Positions 50,179 through 58,274 of a DNA stretch of 64,000 nt are shown here, in pieces. The notes under the pieces are model-generated. The model did no database searches and was not told the origin of the DNA. It saw only the letters and a list, made by a program, of their open reading frames with translations. The position numbers and the translations under genes were made by a program. Source of the DNA: Sphingomonas sp. SUN019 (lineage in GTDB: Bacteria; Pseudomonadota; Alphaproteobacteria; Sphingomonadales; Sphingomonadaceae). Position 1 is the first letter of the stretch. Each line of letters begins with the position of its first letter. The stretch spans positions 1,674,001 through 1,738,000 of the forward strand of contig NZ_CP096971.1 in the NCBI RefSeq assembly GCF_024758705.1, given 5' to 3'.

Positions 50179-51161
50179 TTGCCCATCTCCACAAGCTTGC
50201 GCTCCCACGCCAGCGCATCGCGCACGATCCCGTCGAGATCGGCGCGCTTCGGCCGCCACGGCAGCGCGGCCAGGATCGCGGCGTTGTCCGCCACCAGTTC
50301 GGCCGGATCGCCCGCGCGGCGTCCCTCCAGCTTGCGTTCGATCGTCAGGTTCGTCACCCGATCGACCGCGTCGAGCACCTCCAGCACCGAAAACCCGCGG
50401 CCATAGCCTGCGTTCAGGATGTGGCTCTGCTCCGGCCCGGCCGCCAGCAATTCCAGCGCCGCGACATGCGCGTCGGCCAGATCGGAAACGTGGATATAGT
50501 CGCGCACCCCCGTCCCGTCGCGGGTCGGGAAATCGGTGCCGAACACGCCGACCGACGAGCGCTTGCCCGTCGCCGCCTCGACCGCAATCTTGATGAGGTG
50601 CGTGGCGCCGACCGTGGATTGGCCGCTGCGTCCCGCGGGGTCGGCCCCCGCCACGTTGAAATAACGCAGGCAGGCGTAGTTGATCGGATGCGCCGCCGCG
50701 ACATCGCGCAACATCGCCTCGGTCATCAGCTTCGACATGCCATAGGGGTTGATCGGCAGCGTCGGATCACCCTCCGCGATCGGCACCTTGTCCGGCGTGC
50801 CGTAGGTCGCCGCGGTTGACGAAAAGATGAAATGCGCCACCCCCGCCGCCACCGCGCTCTCGATCAGGCTGCGCGAGGCGGCGGTGTTGTTGCGATAATA
50901 TTTGAGCGGATCGGTCACCGATTCGGGCACCACGACCGACCCGGCGAAATGCATGATCGCCTTCACGTCATGCTCGCGCAGCACGTCGCGCACCGCGGGG
51001 TCTTCGACCGCCAGCTCGATCAGCGTGGCGCGGGAGTCGACCGCCCAGTCGAATCCGGTGACGAGATTGTCGATCACGACCACCTCGTGCCCCGCATCCA
51101 GCAGCGCCAGAACCGCGTGGCTGCCGATATAGCCCGCCCCGCCCGTGACCATCACCTTCAT
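50175..51161 (-). CDS. galE: UDP-glucose 4-epimerase
   Basis: A 328-aa short-chain dehydrogenase-type epimerase that interconverts UDP-glucose and UDP-galactose. The NAD motif [11 protein letters not shown] is at residues 5-15, the catalytic Ser in FSSTAATYG near 122 and the YGMSK Tyr-Lys pair near 146-150. [21 protein letters not shown] near 205 (split here by function: sugar binding then domain core) is typical of GalE. It is followed by the CitE-like gene with a GTGA overlap, an uncommon partner. Confidence 0.95.
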   Translation of the reverse strand: MKVMVTGGAGYIGSHAVLALLDAGHEVVVIDNLVTGFDWAVDSRATLIELAVEDPAVRDVLREHDVKAIMHFAGSVVVPESVTDPLKYYRNNTAASRSLIESAVAAGVAHFIFSSTAATYGTPDKVPIAEGDPTLPINPYGMSKLMTEAMLRDVAAAHPINYACLRYFNVAGADPAGRSGQSTVGATHLIKIAVEAATGKRSSVGVFGTDFPTRDGTGVRDYIHVSDLADAHVAALELLAAGPEQSHILNAGYGRGFSVLEVLDAVDRVTNLTIERKLEGRRAGDPAELVADNAAILAALPWRPKRADLDGIVRDALAWERKLVEMGK

Positions 51162-51222
51162 CGCAACAACTCCTTTTGGCCGCGTTAGCGGCTACCTACA
51201 TGGGGTGCAAAGGAGACTCCCC

Positions 51223-51765
51223 ATGACCGACTATGTGACGCTCGCCGGCGGCTGCTTCTGGTGCACCGAAGCCATCTTCAAGGACGTGATCGGCGTCGAA
51301 ACCGTCGAGAGCGGCTATATCGGCGGCGCGATTCCGAACCCGACCTACAAACAGGTCTGCGGCGGCGACACCGGCCATGCCGAGGCGATCCGCATCGGAT
51401 ACGATCCCGAACAGCTGAACCTCGGCGACCTGCTCGACATCTTCTTCGCCACGCACGATCCGACGCAACTGAACCGGCAGGGCAACGACGTCGGCACGCA
51501 ATATCGCTCGGCGATGTTCCCTGCGGACGAGGCGCAAGAGGCCGAGATGCGCGCAGCGCTGGAACGCGCGCAGGCCGACAGCACGAAGCCGATCGTCACG
51601 ACGATCGAGCCGATGAGCGAATGGTATCCAGCGGAGGATTATCATCAGGATTATTGGGAGGTTTCGGGCCGCTCCAACCCCTATTGCATGGCGATCATCC
51701 CGCCCAAGCTGCAGAAGCTGCGCAAGTCGTTCGCCGCACGATCGAAGGCCGCGGTGACCGCCTGA
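51223..51765 (+). CDS. msrA: Peptide-methionine (S)-S-oxide reductase
   Basis: A 180-aa MsrA. The catalytic Cys lies in GGCFWCTEA at residues 8-16, and the substrate-binding Glu/Asp and Tyr residues are in [33 protein letters not shown] and AEDYHQDYW. It repairs oxidised methionine with thioredoxin. The ATG at 51223 has a good AAGGAGA ribosome-binding site. A strong intrinsic terminator follows at 51800. Confidence 0.97.
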   Translation: MTDYVTLAGGCFWCTEAIFKDVIGVETVESGYIGGAIPNPTYKQVCGGDTGHAEAIRIGYDPEQLNLGDLLDIFFATHDPTQLNRQGNDVGTQYRSAMFPADEAQEAEMRAALERAQADSTKPIVTTIEPMSEWYPAEDYHQDYWEVSGRSNPYCMAIIPPKLQKLRKSFAARSKAAVTA

Positions 51766-51769
51766 CGCG

Positions 51770-51794
51770 GGAACCACTCGCCTTATCGCCAGTT
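51770..51794 (+). promoter_or_regulatory. Possible EcfG-type stress promoter (GGAAC-N16-AGTT)
   Basis: GGAAC at 51770-51774 and AGTT at 51791-51794 with a 16-base spacer resemble the alpha-proteobacterial general-stress promoter (GGAAC-N16/17-CGTT) with one mismatch. It would drive the small lipoprotein gene, but an intrinsic terminator lies between it and the gene, so the assignment is weak. Confidence 0.25.
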
Positions 51795-51799
51795 ACGAC

Positions 51800-51833
51800 G
51801 CGACCGGATCGCCCTCGATCCGGTCGCTTTTTT
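51800..51833 (+). terminator. Intrinsic terminator behind msrA
   Basis: An eleven-pair stem (GCGACCGGATC / GATCCGGTCGC) with loop GCCCTC, followed by six T. It ends msrA transcripts and lies only 15 bases before the ATG of the next gene, so it may also act as an attenuator for that gene. Confidence 0.93.
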
Positions 51834-51848
51834 CAAGGATTATTTCCC

Positions 51849-52136
51849 ATGAAGCCCATCATCGCATTGTCGGCGCTCGCGCTGCTATCGGCTCCGCTCG
51901 CTGCGTGCGGCGGGCAGGGTGACGACAAATTGGCGAGCCGTGTCGAGGAATCGGCCGAGAACCGCGCCGACCAGATGGAGGCCACGGCTGACAATCTTGA
52001 GGATCAGGCCGAACAGGTTCGCGAAAACGGCGAAGACCGCGCCGAGGCGATCGACGATTCGGACGTGAACGCCGACGCGCTGACCGAAACGCAGAAGGCC
52101 GACGTCGTGAACAACGGCGCGACGGTCGTAAAATGA
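51849..52136 (+). CDS. Small lipoprotein, coiled-coil type
   Basis: A 95-aa protein with a lipoprotein signal peptide: the lipobox LAAC places the lipidated Cys at residue 20. The mature part is very acidic and Ala/Glu/Asp/Asn-rich with heptad-like spacing (SRVEESAENRADQMEATADN and following), suggesting a helical coiled coil in the periplasm, as in small Lpp-like or stress-related envelope proteins. Function unknown. The ATG at 51849 has AAGGAT upstream. An intrinsic terminator lies immediately before the ribosome-binding site. Confidence 0.8.
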   Translation: MKPIIALSALALLSAPLAACGGQGDDKLASRVEESAENRADQMEATADNLEDQAEQVRENGEDRAEAIDDSDVNADALTETQKADVVNNGATVVK

Positions 52137-52137
52137 A

Positions 52138-53091
52138 CTAATACGCGGCGCGGCGCAGGCGATCGTTGATCGCCGCGCCGACGCCATCCTCCGGCACCGG
52201 GGCGACCGCGATCCGCGGCTTCGGTCCGGCGTCGGCGCGGTGGAGCGCGTCGAACAGGTTCGCGGCGGCTTCGACAGGGTCGCCCGTGGGGGAAAGGGTC
52301 TCGTCGCCTGAGACGGGGCCGAAGCCGATCAGCCATTCGTCGCTATTGGGTGAAGTCGCGTCCAAGCGGAGCGGCTTGGTCGGCGAATAGTGGCTCTCAA
52401 GCTGCCCCGGCGACAGCACGCTCCCCGGCGAAGGCCGGGGCCCAGTGTTGGGCTGCGTCGTAACTAGGCCCCGGCCTTCGCCGGGGAAAAGCTGTTCGAG
52501 CGTGATCGGACCGGGCCTTAAAATCTCTTCGCCCATTACGATCGTCGATTCCAGTCCTGCCGCACACGCGCCGTCGTCGATAATCAGCGAAACCCGATCC
52601 CCCAGACTGCGCACCACATGCTCCGCCCGCGTCGGGCTGATCGCGTTGCTCGCATTGGCCGACGGTGCGGCAAGCGGCGCGCCCGTCGCCGTCAGCAGAT
52701 CGCGCATCGCCCGCCCAGCAGGTACGCGCACCGCGATCGTCCCCAACCCCGCCGTCACCAGCGATGCGATCCCCGCCTCCGCCCGCAACGGCAACACCAG
52801 CGTCAACGGCCCCGGCCAGAACCGGGCCGCCAGATCGCGCGCCGCGGCGTCGAACACCGCGATCAGTTCCGCCGCCGGCAGGCCCAGCACATGCACGATC
52901 AGCGGATTGAAGCTCGGACGACCCTTGGCGGCGTAAATCCGCGCCACCGCCGCCGAATCGCGGGCGTCCGCCGCCAGCCCGTACACCGTCTCGGTCGGCA
53001 CCGCGACGATCCCACCGCTCGCGATCAACGCCGCGGCCTCCGCGATCGCGGCCGCGCCGTAAGGGCGGACACCGGGGTGTTGAGCATGCAT
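52138..53091 (-). CDS. L-threonylcarbamoyladenylate synthase (Sua5/YciO/YrdC), with repeat-encoded linker
   Basis: A 317-aa Sua5-type enzyme that makes threonylcarbamoyl-AMP for the t6A37 modification of ANN-decoding tRNAs. The YrdC domain covers about residues 10-200 (GGIVAVPTETVYGLAADA, KGRPSFNPLIVHV, FWPGPLTLVLP, SANASNAISPT). The Sua5 C-terminal domain starts near SPGQLESHYSP (228). Between them, residues of about 202-224 (FPGEGRGLVTTQPNTGPRPS) are encoded by a palindromic repeat at 52422-52487 that is in frame. The linker in Sua5 is known to be flexible and functionally important, so the insert is at a tolerant place. Confidence 0.93.
   Translation of the reverse strand: MHAQHPGVRPYGAAAIAEAAALIASGGIVAVPTETVYGLAADARDSAAVARIYAAKGRPSFNPLIVHVLGLPAAELIAVFDAAARDLAARFWPGPLTLVLPLRAEAGIASLVTAGLGTIAVRVPAGRAMRDLLTATGAPLAAPSANASNAISPTRAEHVVRSLGDRVSLIIDDGACAAGLESTIVMGEEILRPGPITLEQLFPGEGRGLVTTQPNTGPRPSPGSVLSPGQLESHYSPTKPLRLDATSPNSDEWLIGFGPVSGDETLSPTGDPVEAAANLFDALHRADAGPKPRIAVAPVPEDGVGAAINDRLRRAAY
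52422..52487. repeat. Palindromic repeat, family A, inside the Sua5 coding region
   Basis: A 66-base element with complementary ends TCCCCGGCGAAGGCCGGGGC and its complement. It is the same family as 19061-19133 (in the amidase) and 6053-6158. On the coding strand both protein-internal copies begin in the same frame (PGE-x-R), but the right arm is read in another frame because the centres differ by one base. Confidence 0.88.
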
Positions 53092-53128
53092 CGCGCGCGG
53101 CTATAGCGGGTGCGATCAGGAGAGAGAA

Positions 53129-54829
53129 ATGCCCTTCACCCCCGCAGTCACCGAGCAGCGTTTCGTGCTCGATCAGATCGTCCGCATCGACGAACTCGCC
53201 GCGACCGATCGCTTCGCCAGCGCGACCCCCGACGTGATCGACGCGGTGCTGGAGGGGATCGGCGATCTCGCGAGCGGCGAATGGGCGCCACTGGCGCGCG
53301 CGGGCGATACCGTCGGCGCGAAATGGACCCCGGAAGGCGTGGTCATGCCCGACGGCTATGGCGCGGCGTACAAGGCCTATGTCGACGGCGGCTGGGGCGG
53401 CATCGGCGTGGCGGAGGAATTCGGCGGTCAGGGCCTGCCGTTCGCGGTCGCCGCCGCGGTGCTGGAGACGCTGGGGGCTGCGAACATGGGCTTTGCACTG
53501 GCCCCCACGCTGACCGTCGGCGCGATCGAATCTTTGATCCATCACGGCACGCCCAAACAGCAGGCCGAGTATCTGCCGAAGCTCGCGACCGGCGAATGGA
53601 CCGGCACGATGAACCTGACCGAACCGCAGGCGGGCAGCGACGTCGGCGCATTGCGCACGATCGCGACCCCGCTGGAGGGCGACAAATGGTCGATCCGCGG
53701 CACGAAGATCTACATCAGCTTCGGCGATCACGACATGGCGGACAACATCATCCACCTCGTCCTGGCGCGGACTCCCGACGCGCCCGAGGGGACGCGCGGC
53801 ATATCATTGTTCCTGGTCCCCAAGGTCCGGCTCGACGGCACGCCGAACGACCTCCGCGTCGTGTCGATCGAACACAAGATGGGGCTCCACGCCTCCCCCA
53901 CCTGTGTCCTCAGCTTCGGCGATCACGATGATTGCGTCGGTGAGCTGATCGGCCCGGTGAACGGGGGCATGCGCGCGATGTTCACGATGATGAACAATGC
54001 CCGTCTCAACGTCGGACTGCAGGGCGTGCAGGTGGCGGAGGGCGCGACGCAGAAGGCGGTCGAATACGCCCGCGAACGCATCCAGTCGGCGCGCGCCGGA
54101 TCGCCCGATCGCACCCCCGTCGCGATCGTCGAACATCCCGACGTGCGCCGGATGCTGCTAAGGATGAAGGCGCAGACGCAGGCCGCGCGGGCGCTGGTCT
54201 ATTACGCCTGCGCGCAGGTCGATCGCGTCGCGCTGGGCGATGCCGACGCAAAGGACCGGCTTGAGATCATGACCCCGCTCGCCAAGGCGCACGGCACCGA
54301 TCTGGGCAACGAAGTCGCGTCGATCGGCATCCAGATCCACGGCGGAATGGGCTATATCGAGGAGACGGGCGCCGCGCAGTTCTTCCGCGATGCGCGGATC
54401 ACCCCGATCTACGAAGGCACCAACGGTATCCAGGCCGCCGACCTCGTCGGGCGAAAGCTGGGCCTGTCGAACGGCGCCGCCTTCGCCACGCTGATCGCCG
54501 ATATGCGCGCCGAGGCTGAGCACGAACAGCTCCGTGCGCTGATCCACGCGTGCGAGGGCGTCGGCCGCCGCCTCGCCACCGCCGACGCGGACGACCGGCT
54601 CGCGGCAAGCTATCCGTTCCTGACGATGCTGTCGGTCGCCGCCTGCGGCTGGCTGATGGAGCGGCAGGGCCGCGCCGCGACCGGCGACACGGCCTTCGCG
54701 CAGATGAAGCGCGCCAGCGTCGCCTTCTATCTCGACCAGATCGTACCCGAGGCGCGCGGGCTGGAGGCGGCGGCCAGCGCCAGCGCGGCGGTGCTTTATG
54801 CGCTGTCGCCCGAAGCCTTCGCGGCCTGA
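53129..54829 (+). CDS. Acyl-CoA dehydrogenase, large form (DmdC/FadE-like)
   Basis: A 566-aa acyl-CoA dehydrogenase with N-terminal ([13 protein letters not shown]), middle ([18 protein letters not shown] near residue 155) and C-terminal domains plus an extra C-terminal helical extension of about 130 residues. [30 protein letters not shown] near residue 410-440 (in two parts) holds the canonical catalytic Glu in YEGT. This long form resembles 3-methylmercaptopropionyl-CoA dehydrogenase (DmdC) and related enzymes; sphingomonads carry several paralogs with unknown substrates. It has a good CAGGAGAG ribosome-binding site and is followed by the glyoxalase genes. Confidence 0.92.
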   Translation: MPFTPAVTEQRFVLDQIVRIDELAATDRFASATPDVIDAVLEGIGDLASGEWAPLARAGDTVGAKWTPEGVVMPDGYGAAYKAYVDGGWGGIGVAEEFGGQGLPFAVAAAVLETLGAANMGFALAPTLTVGAIESLIHHGTPKQQAEYLPKLATGEWTGTMNLTEPQAGSDVGALRTIATPLEGDKWSIRGTKIYISFGDHDMADNIIHLVLARTPDAPEGTRGISLFLVPKVRLDGTPNDLRVVSIEHKMGLHASPTCVLSFGDHDDCVGELIGPVNGGMRAMFTMMNNARLNVGLQGVQVAEGATQKAVEYARERIQSARAGSPDRTPVAIVEHPDVRRMLLRMKAQTQAARALVYYACAQVDRVALGDADAKDRLEIMTPLAKAHGTDLGNEVASIGIQIHGGMGYIEETGAAQFFRDARITPIYEGTNGIQAADLVGRKLGLSNGAAFATLIADMRAEAEHEQLRALIHACEGVGRRLATADADDRLAASYPFLTMLSVAACGWLMERQGRAATGDTAFAQMKRASVAFYLDQIVPEARGLEAAASASAAVLYALSPEAFAA

Positions 54830-54866
54830 GCGCGTTGTCCCGTCAAACCATCAGGAGCAGCCGCCC

Positions 54867-55301
54867 GTGAAATACCTCCACACCATGATCCGCGTCACCG
54901 ATCCCGACGCCACGATCGCCTTCCTCGAACTCGTCGGGCTGAAGGAAGTCCGTCGGATGGAGAGCGAGAAGGGCCGCTTCACGCTGATTTTCCTGGCCGC
55001 GCCCGAAGACATGGCCGCCCCCGGCGAACGCGCGCAGGCCGAGGTCGAACTGACCTATAATTGGGATCCCGAAAGCTACACCGGCGGGCGCAATTTCGGT
55101 CACTTGGCCTACCGCGTCGACGACATTTACGCCACCTGCCAGCGGATCATGGATGCCGGGTTCACGATCAACCGCCCGCCGCGCGACGGCCATATGGCGT
55201 TCGTTCGCACCCCCGACGGCATCTCGATCGAGCTGCTGCAGGACGGCGTGCTCGACCCTGCCGAGCCGTGGGCGTCGATGCCCAACACCGGCGAATGGTG
55301 A
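54867..55301 (+). CDS. gloA: Lactoylglutathione lyase (glyoxalase I)
   Basis: A 144-aa VOC-fold metalloenzyme that isomerises the methylglyoxal-glutathione hemithioacetal. The four metal ligands are visible: His5 in YLHTMIRV, Glu in VELTYNWD, His in [10 protein letters not shown] and Glu in ISIELLQD. The start is a GTG at 54867 with CAGGAGCAG before it. It overlaps the glyoxalase II gene, so the complete methylglyoxal pathway is coupled. Confidence 0.95.
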   Translation: MKYLHTMIRVTDPDATIAFLELVGLKEVRRMESEKGRFTLIFLAAPEDMAAPGERAQAEVELTYNWDPESYTGGRNFGHLAYRVDDIYATCQRIMDAGFTINRPPRDGHMAFVRTPDGISIELLQDGVLDPAEPWASMPNTGEW

Positions 55302-56032
55302 TGCCGCTGGAGATCGTCCGCGTCACCGTGCTGAGCGACAATTACAGCTGGCTGGTGCATGATTCGGCGTCGGGTGAGACGATGGTCGTCGATCCGGGCG
55401 AGGCGCAGCCGGTGTTAGACGCCGCCGCCGCGTGCGGCTGGTCGATCGGCGCGATCTGGATCACCCACTGGCATCCCGACCACACCGGCGGCAATGCCGG
55501 GGTTGTCACGGCAACGGGTGCGAAGGTGATCGGTCCAGAAGCGGAACGCGCCAAGATCGTCGGACTGGATCAGGGTTTGGCTGAGGGCGATACCGTGCGA
55601 CTCGGCGATCATTCGGCGACGGTCATGGAAGTGCCGAGCCATACCGCGGGGCACATCGCGTTCCATTTCGCCGACGACGCCGCGATCTTCACCGGCGACA
55701 CGCTGTTCGCGATGGGCTGTGGACGGTTGTTCGAGGGCGATGCCACGCAGATGCACGCCAACATGACCCGTTTCGCCGCACTGCCAGAGCATACGCAGGT
55801 ATATTGCGGCCACGAATATACCCAGTCGAACGGCCGCTACGCACTCGTCGCCGAACCCGACAATTTGGCGATCCGCGACCGGGTGGCGCGCGTCGATGCG
55901 GCGCGCGCGGCAAACGAACCGACCGTCCCGACGACGATCGGCGAGGAACTGGCGACCAACCCCTTCCTCCGCGCGCCCGACGCCGCGACGCTCGCGCGGC
56001 TGCGGCAGGGCAAGGATGATTTCCGCGGCTGA
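55301..56032 (+). CDS. gloB: Hydroxyacylglutathione hydrolase-like MBL-fold protein (glyoxalase II)
   Basis: A 243-aa metallo-beta-lactamase-fold hydrolase. The metal motif THWHPDHTGG is near residue 52, VPSHTAGHIAFHF near 105, TGDTLFAMGCGRLFEGDA near 128, and the glutathione-binding YCGHEYTQSNGRYA near 165. The ATG at 55301 overlaps the gloA stop by one base; ATG 55295 and GTG 55298 are in-frame alternatives. It hydrolyses S-lactoylglutathione to lactate and glutathione. Confidence 0.93.
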   Translation: MPLEIVRVTVLSDNYSWLVHDSASGETMVVDPGEAQPVLDAAAACGWSIGAIWITHWHPDHTGGNAGVVTATGAKVIGPEAERAKIVGLDQGLAEGDTVRLGDHSATVMEVPSHTAGHIAFHFADDAAIFTGDTLFAMGCGRLFEGDATQMHANMTRFAALPEHTQVYCGHEYTQSNGRYALVAEPDNLAIRDRVARVDAARAANEPTVPTTIGEELATNPFLRAPDAATLARLRQGKDDFRG

Positions 56033-56073
56033 TTCTGTTATGCTGGCCGCGTGGGGGTGAAGGAGTGACCGAT

Positions 56074-56493
56074 ATGCGTAAACCCCTGTTCATGCTCGCC
56101 GCGGGTGCGGCAGCAATCCTCTCGATGACCGGCGCGACCGCCGCCGATCGATCGACCCGCGCGCAGGATCGCGCCGCCAAGGATGCCGCCGAATTCCAGA
56201 AGGCCGTCGCGGGCCTGACCCCCGGCAAGCCGATGTCCTGCCTGCCGCTGTCGCGCCAGTCGCTGGCGATGAAGGGGATCGGATCGAAACTGGTGTACCG
56301 CGCCAGCCGCAAGCTGATGTACGTCAACGATGCGCCGGGCTGCGAAGGCGTCGCGCGCGGTGACACGCTGGTGACGCGGCAATACACCGGCCGCTCATGC
56401 CGCGGCGACATCGCGCAGACCGTCGACCGCATCGCACGCTTCCCGACCGGCAGCTGCGCGCTCGGCGACTTCGTCCCCTATCGCGCGAACTGA
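56074..56493 (+). CDS. Exported Cys-containing protein, paralog 1
   Basis: A 139-aa protein with a signal peptide (residues 1-23, ending ATA). The mature part has four Cys in the pattern C-(P)-n-GC-n-S-CRGD-n-GSC, with GDTLVTRQYTGRSCRGD and the C-terminal GDFVPY. The neighbour at 56496 shows the same pattern, so the two arose by tandem duplication. Probably periplasmic with two disulfides. The ATG at 56074 has AAGGAG eight bases upstream; an upstream GTG at 56065 overlaps that site. Function unknown. Confidence 0.78.
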   Translation: MRKPLFMLAAGAAAILSMTGATAADRSTRAQDRAAKDAAEFQKAVAGLTPGKPMSCLPLSRQSLAMKGIGSKLVYRASRKLMYVNDAPGCEGVARGDTLVTRQYTGRSCRGDIAQTVDRIARFPTGSCALGDFVPYRAN

Positions 56494-56495
56494 CG

Positions 56496-56870
56496 ATGCG
56501 CCGCACCCTCGCGGCGTTGCTGCTGGCGGTGACGACCACCGCGTCAGCGCGCGATCCGCTGGAAGGCCGCACGCCCGGCCCAGCCAAGCGCTGCGTCCCC
56601 GTCACCCAGAACCGATCGCTGACGATCACCGCCGACCGCGTCATCCTGTACCGCGAATCGGGCCGTCGCATCTGGCGCACCGAGCCGATCGGCGCATGCA
56701 CGCGCATGCGACCGATGGACACGTTGGTGATCGAGGTGTTCGGCGGCAGCATCTGCCGCGGAGACCGGTTCCGCGTCGTGACTCCGGGGCTGTCGATCCC
56801 GTCCGCCCCTTGCCGCTTCGGTAATTTCGTGCCCTACGACCGCACGAAAGTATCAGGAGCAACCAAGTGA
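56496..56870 (+). CDS. Exported Cys-containing protein, paralog 2
   Basis: A 124-aa protein with a signal peptide (residues 1-19, ending ASA). It shares with its upstream neighbour the four-Cys pattern and the motifs DTLVIEV, S-ICRGD, CRFGNFVPY. It starts two bases after the stop of paralog 1 and its own stop overlaps the GTG of the PLP enzyme gene (GTGA). The family is unknown to me. Confidence 0.78.
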   Translation: MRRTLAALLLAVTTTASARDPLEGRTPGPAKRCVPVTQNRSLTITADRVILYRESGRRIWRTEPIGACTRMRPMDTLVIEVFGGSICRGDRFRVVTPGLSIPSAPCRFGNFVPYDRTKVSGATK

Positions 56871-58180
56871 CCCGTCCCACCGAAGCCGAACTGACCGGAA
56901 TCGAAGCGCGCCATTCGCCCAAGCCGGAGGTCGACGCGATCGGCGGGCGCAAGCTGAAGCCATCGACGCTGATGATGGGCCACGGCTTCGATCCCGCGCT
57001 GTCGGAAGGATCGCTGAAACCCCCGATCTTCCTGACCTCCACCTTCGTCTTCCCCAACGCCGCCGCGGGGAAGCGCCATTTCGAGGGCGTGACCGGCAAG
57101 CGCCCCGGCGGCGCGGAGGGGCTGGTTTATTCGCGCTTCAACGGCCCGAACCAAGAAATCCTCGAAGACCGCCTGGGCGTGTGGGAGGATGCCGAGGACG
57201 CGCTGACCTTCTCGTCCGGCATGTCGGCGATCGCGACCTTATTCCTCGCGATGGTGAAACCCGGCGACACGATCGTCCATTCCGGCCCGCTGTATGCGGC
57301 GACCGAAACGCTGATCGCGCGCATCCTCGGCAAGTTCGGGGTCAATTACATCGACTTCCCGGCGGGTGCGACGCGCGAGGAGATCGACGCGGTGATGACA
57401 AAGGCCGCGACCGGCAACGTCGCGTTGATCTATCTCGAAAGCCCCGCCAACCCGACCAACGCCCTGGTCGACGTGCAGGCGGTCGCCGCCAGCCGCGACG
57501 CGATCTTCGGTGAGAACAAGCCGCCGATCGCGATCGACAACACCTTCCTCGGCCCGGTCTGGCTCCAGCCGCTGAAGCATGGCGCGGACATCGTCGTCTA
57601 TTCTTTGACCAAATATGCCGGCGGGCACAGCGATCTGGTCGCGGGCGGGGTGCTGGGGTCGAAGGAGCACATCAACACGATCCGGCTGATGCGCAACACG
57701 ATCGGCACGATCTGCGACCCCAACACTGCGTGGATGCTGCTGCGCTCGCTCGAGACGCTCGAACTGCGCATGAGCCGCGCGGGCGAGAATGCGGCGAAGG
57801 TCTGCGGATATCTCCGCACGCATCCGAAGGTCGAACGCGTCGGCTATCTCGGGTTCCTGGAGGGCGGGGACGACGAACGGCAGGCCGACATCTACCGCCG
57901 CCATTGCACCGGCGCGGGCTCCACCTTCTCGCTCTACCTGAAGGGCGGGGAGGCGGAGGCGTTCCGGTTCCTCGACGCGCTGAAGATCGCGAAACTCGCG
58001 GTGAGTCTCGGCGGCACCGAGACGCTCGCCTCGCACCCCGCGGCGATGACGCATCTGTCGGTCGCCGACGCGCGCAAGCAGGCGCTGGGCATCACCGACA
58101 ATCTCGTGCGCATCTCGATCGGCGTCGAAGACCCCGACGACCTTATCGCCGACATGGAAAACGCGCTGGCCGCGATTTAA
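56867..58180 (+). CDS. Cys/Met metabolism PLP enzyme (cystathionine gamma-synthase / methionine gamma-lyase family)
   Basis: A 437-aa fold-type I PLP enzyme. The PLP-binding Lys is in YSLTKYAGGHSDLV near residue 250; YSRFNGPNQEILEDRL near 85, SSGMSAIATLFLA near 110 and the AIDNTFLGPVWLQPL near 222 are also typical. The GTG start at 56867 follows an AGGAG site inside the previous gene. It could be a cystathionine gamma-synthase, O-succinylhomoserine sulfhydrylase or methionine gamma-lyase; the N-terminal extension of about 35 residues and LTSTFVFPNA do not settle this. It is coupled to the two exported Cys proteins. Confidence 0.9.
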   Translation: MTRPTEAELTGIEARHSPKPEVDAIGGRKLKPSTLMMGHGFDPALSEGSLKPPIFLTSTFVFPNAAAGKRHFEGVTGKRPGGAEGLVYSRFNGPNQEILEDRLGVWEDAEDALTFSSGMSAIATLFLAMVKPGDTIVHSGPLYAATETLIARILGKFGVNYIDFPAGATREEIDAVMTKAATGNVALIYLESPANPTNALVDVQAVAASRDAIFGENKPPIAIDNTFLGPVWLQPLKHGADIVVYSLTKYAGGHSDLVAGGVLGSKEHINTIRLMRNTIGTICDPNTAWMLLRSLETLELRMSRAGENAAKVCGYLRTHPKVERVGYLGFLEGGDDERQADIYRRHCTGAGSTFSLYLKGGEAEAFRFLDALKIAKLAVSLGGTETLASHPAAMTHLSVADARKQALGITDNLVRISIGVEDPDDLIADMENALAAI

Positions 58181-58274
58181 CGCGACCGACTTAGAAACCC
58201 CCTTCCCTCGCGCCGTCCGAAGCGGCATCCTTTCCACCGCGGACGACAAAGATCGTCTGTGATGGAGAGAGAGA

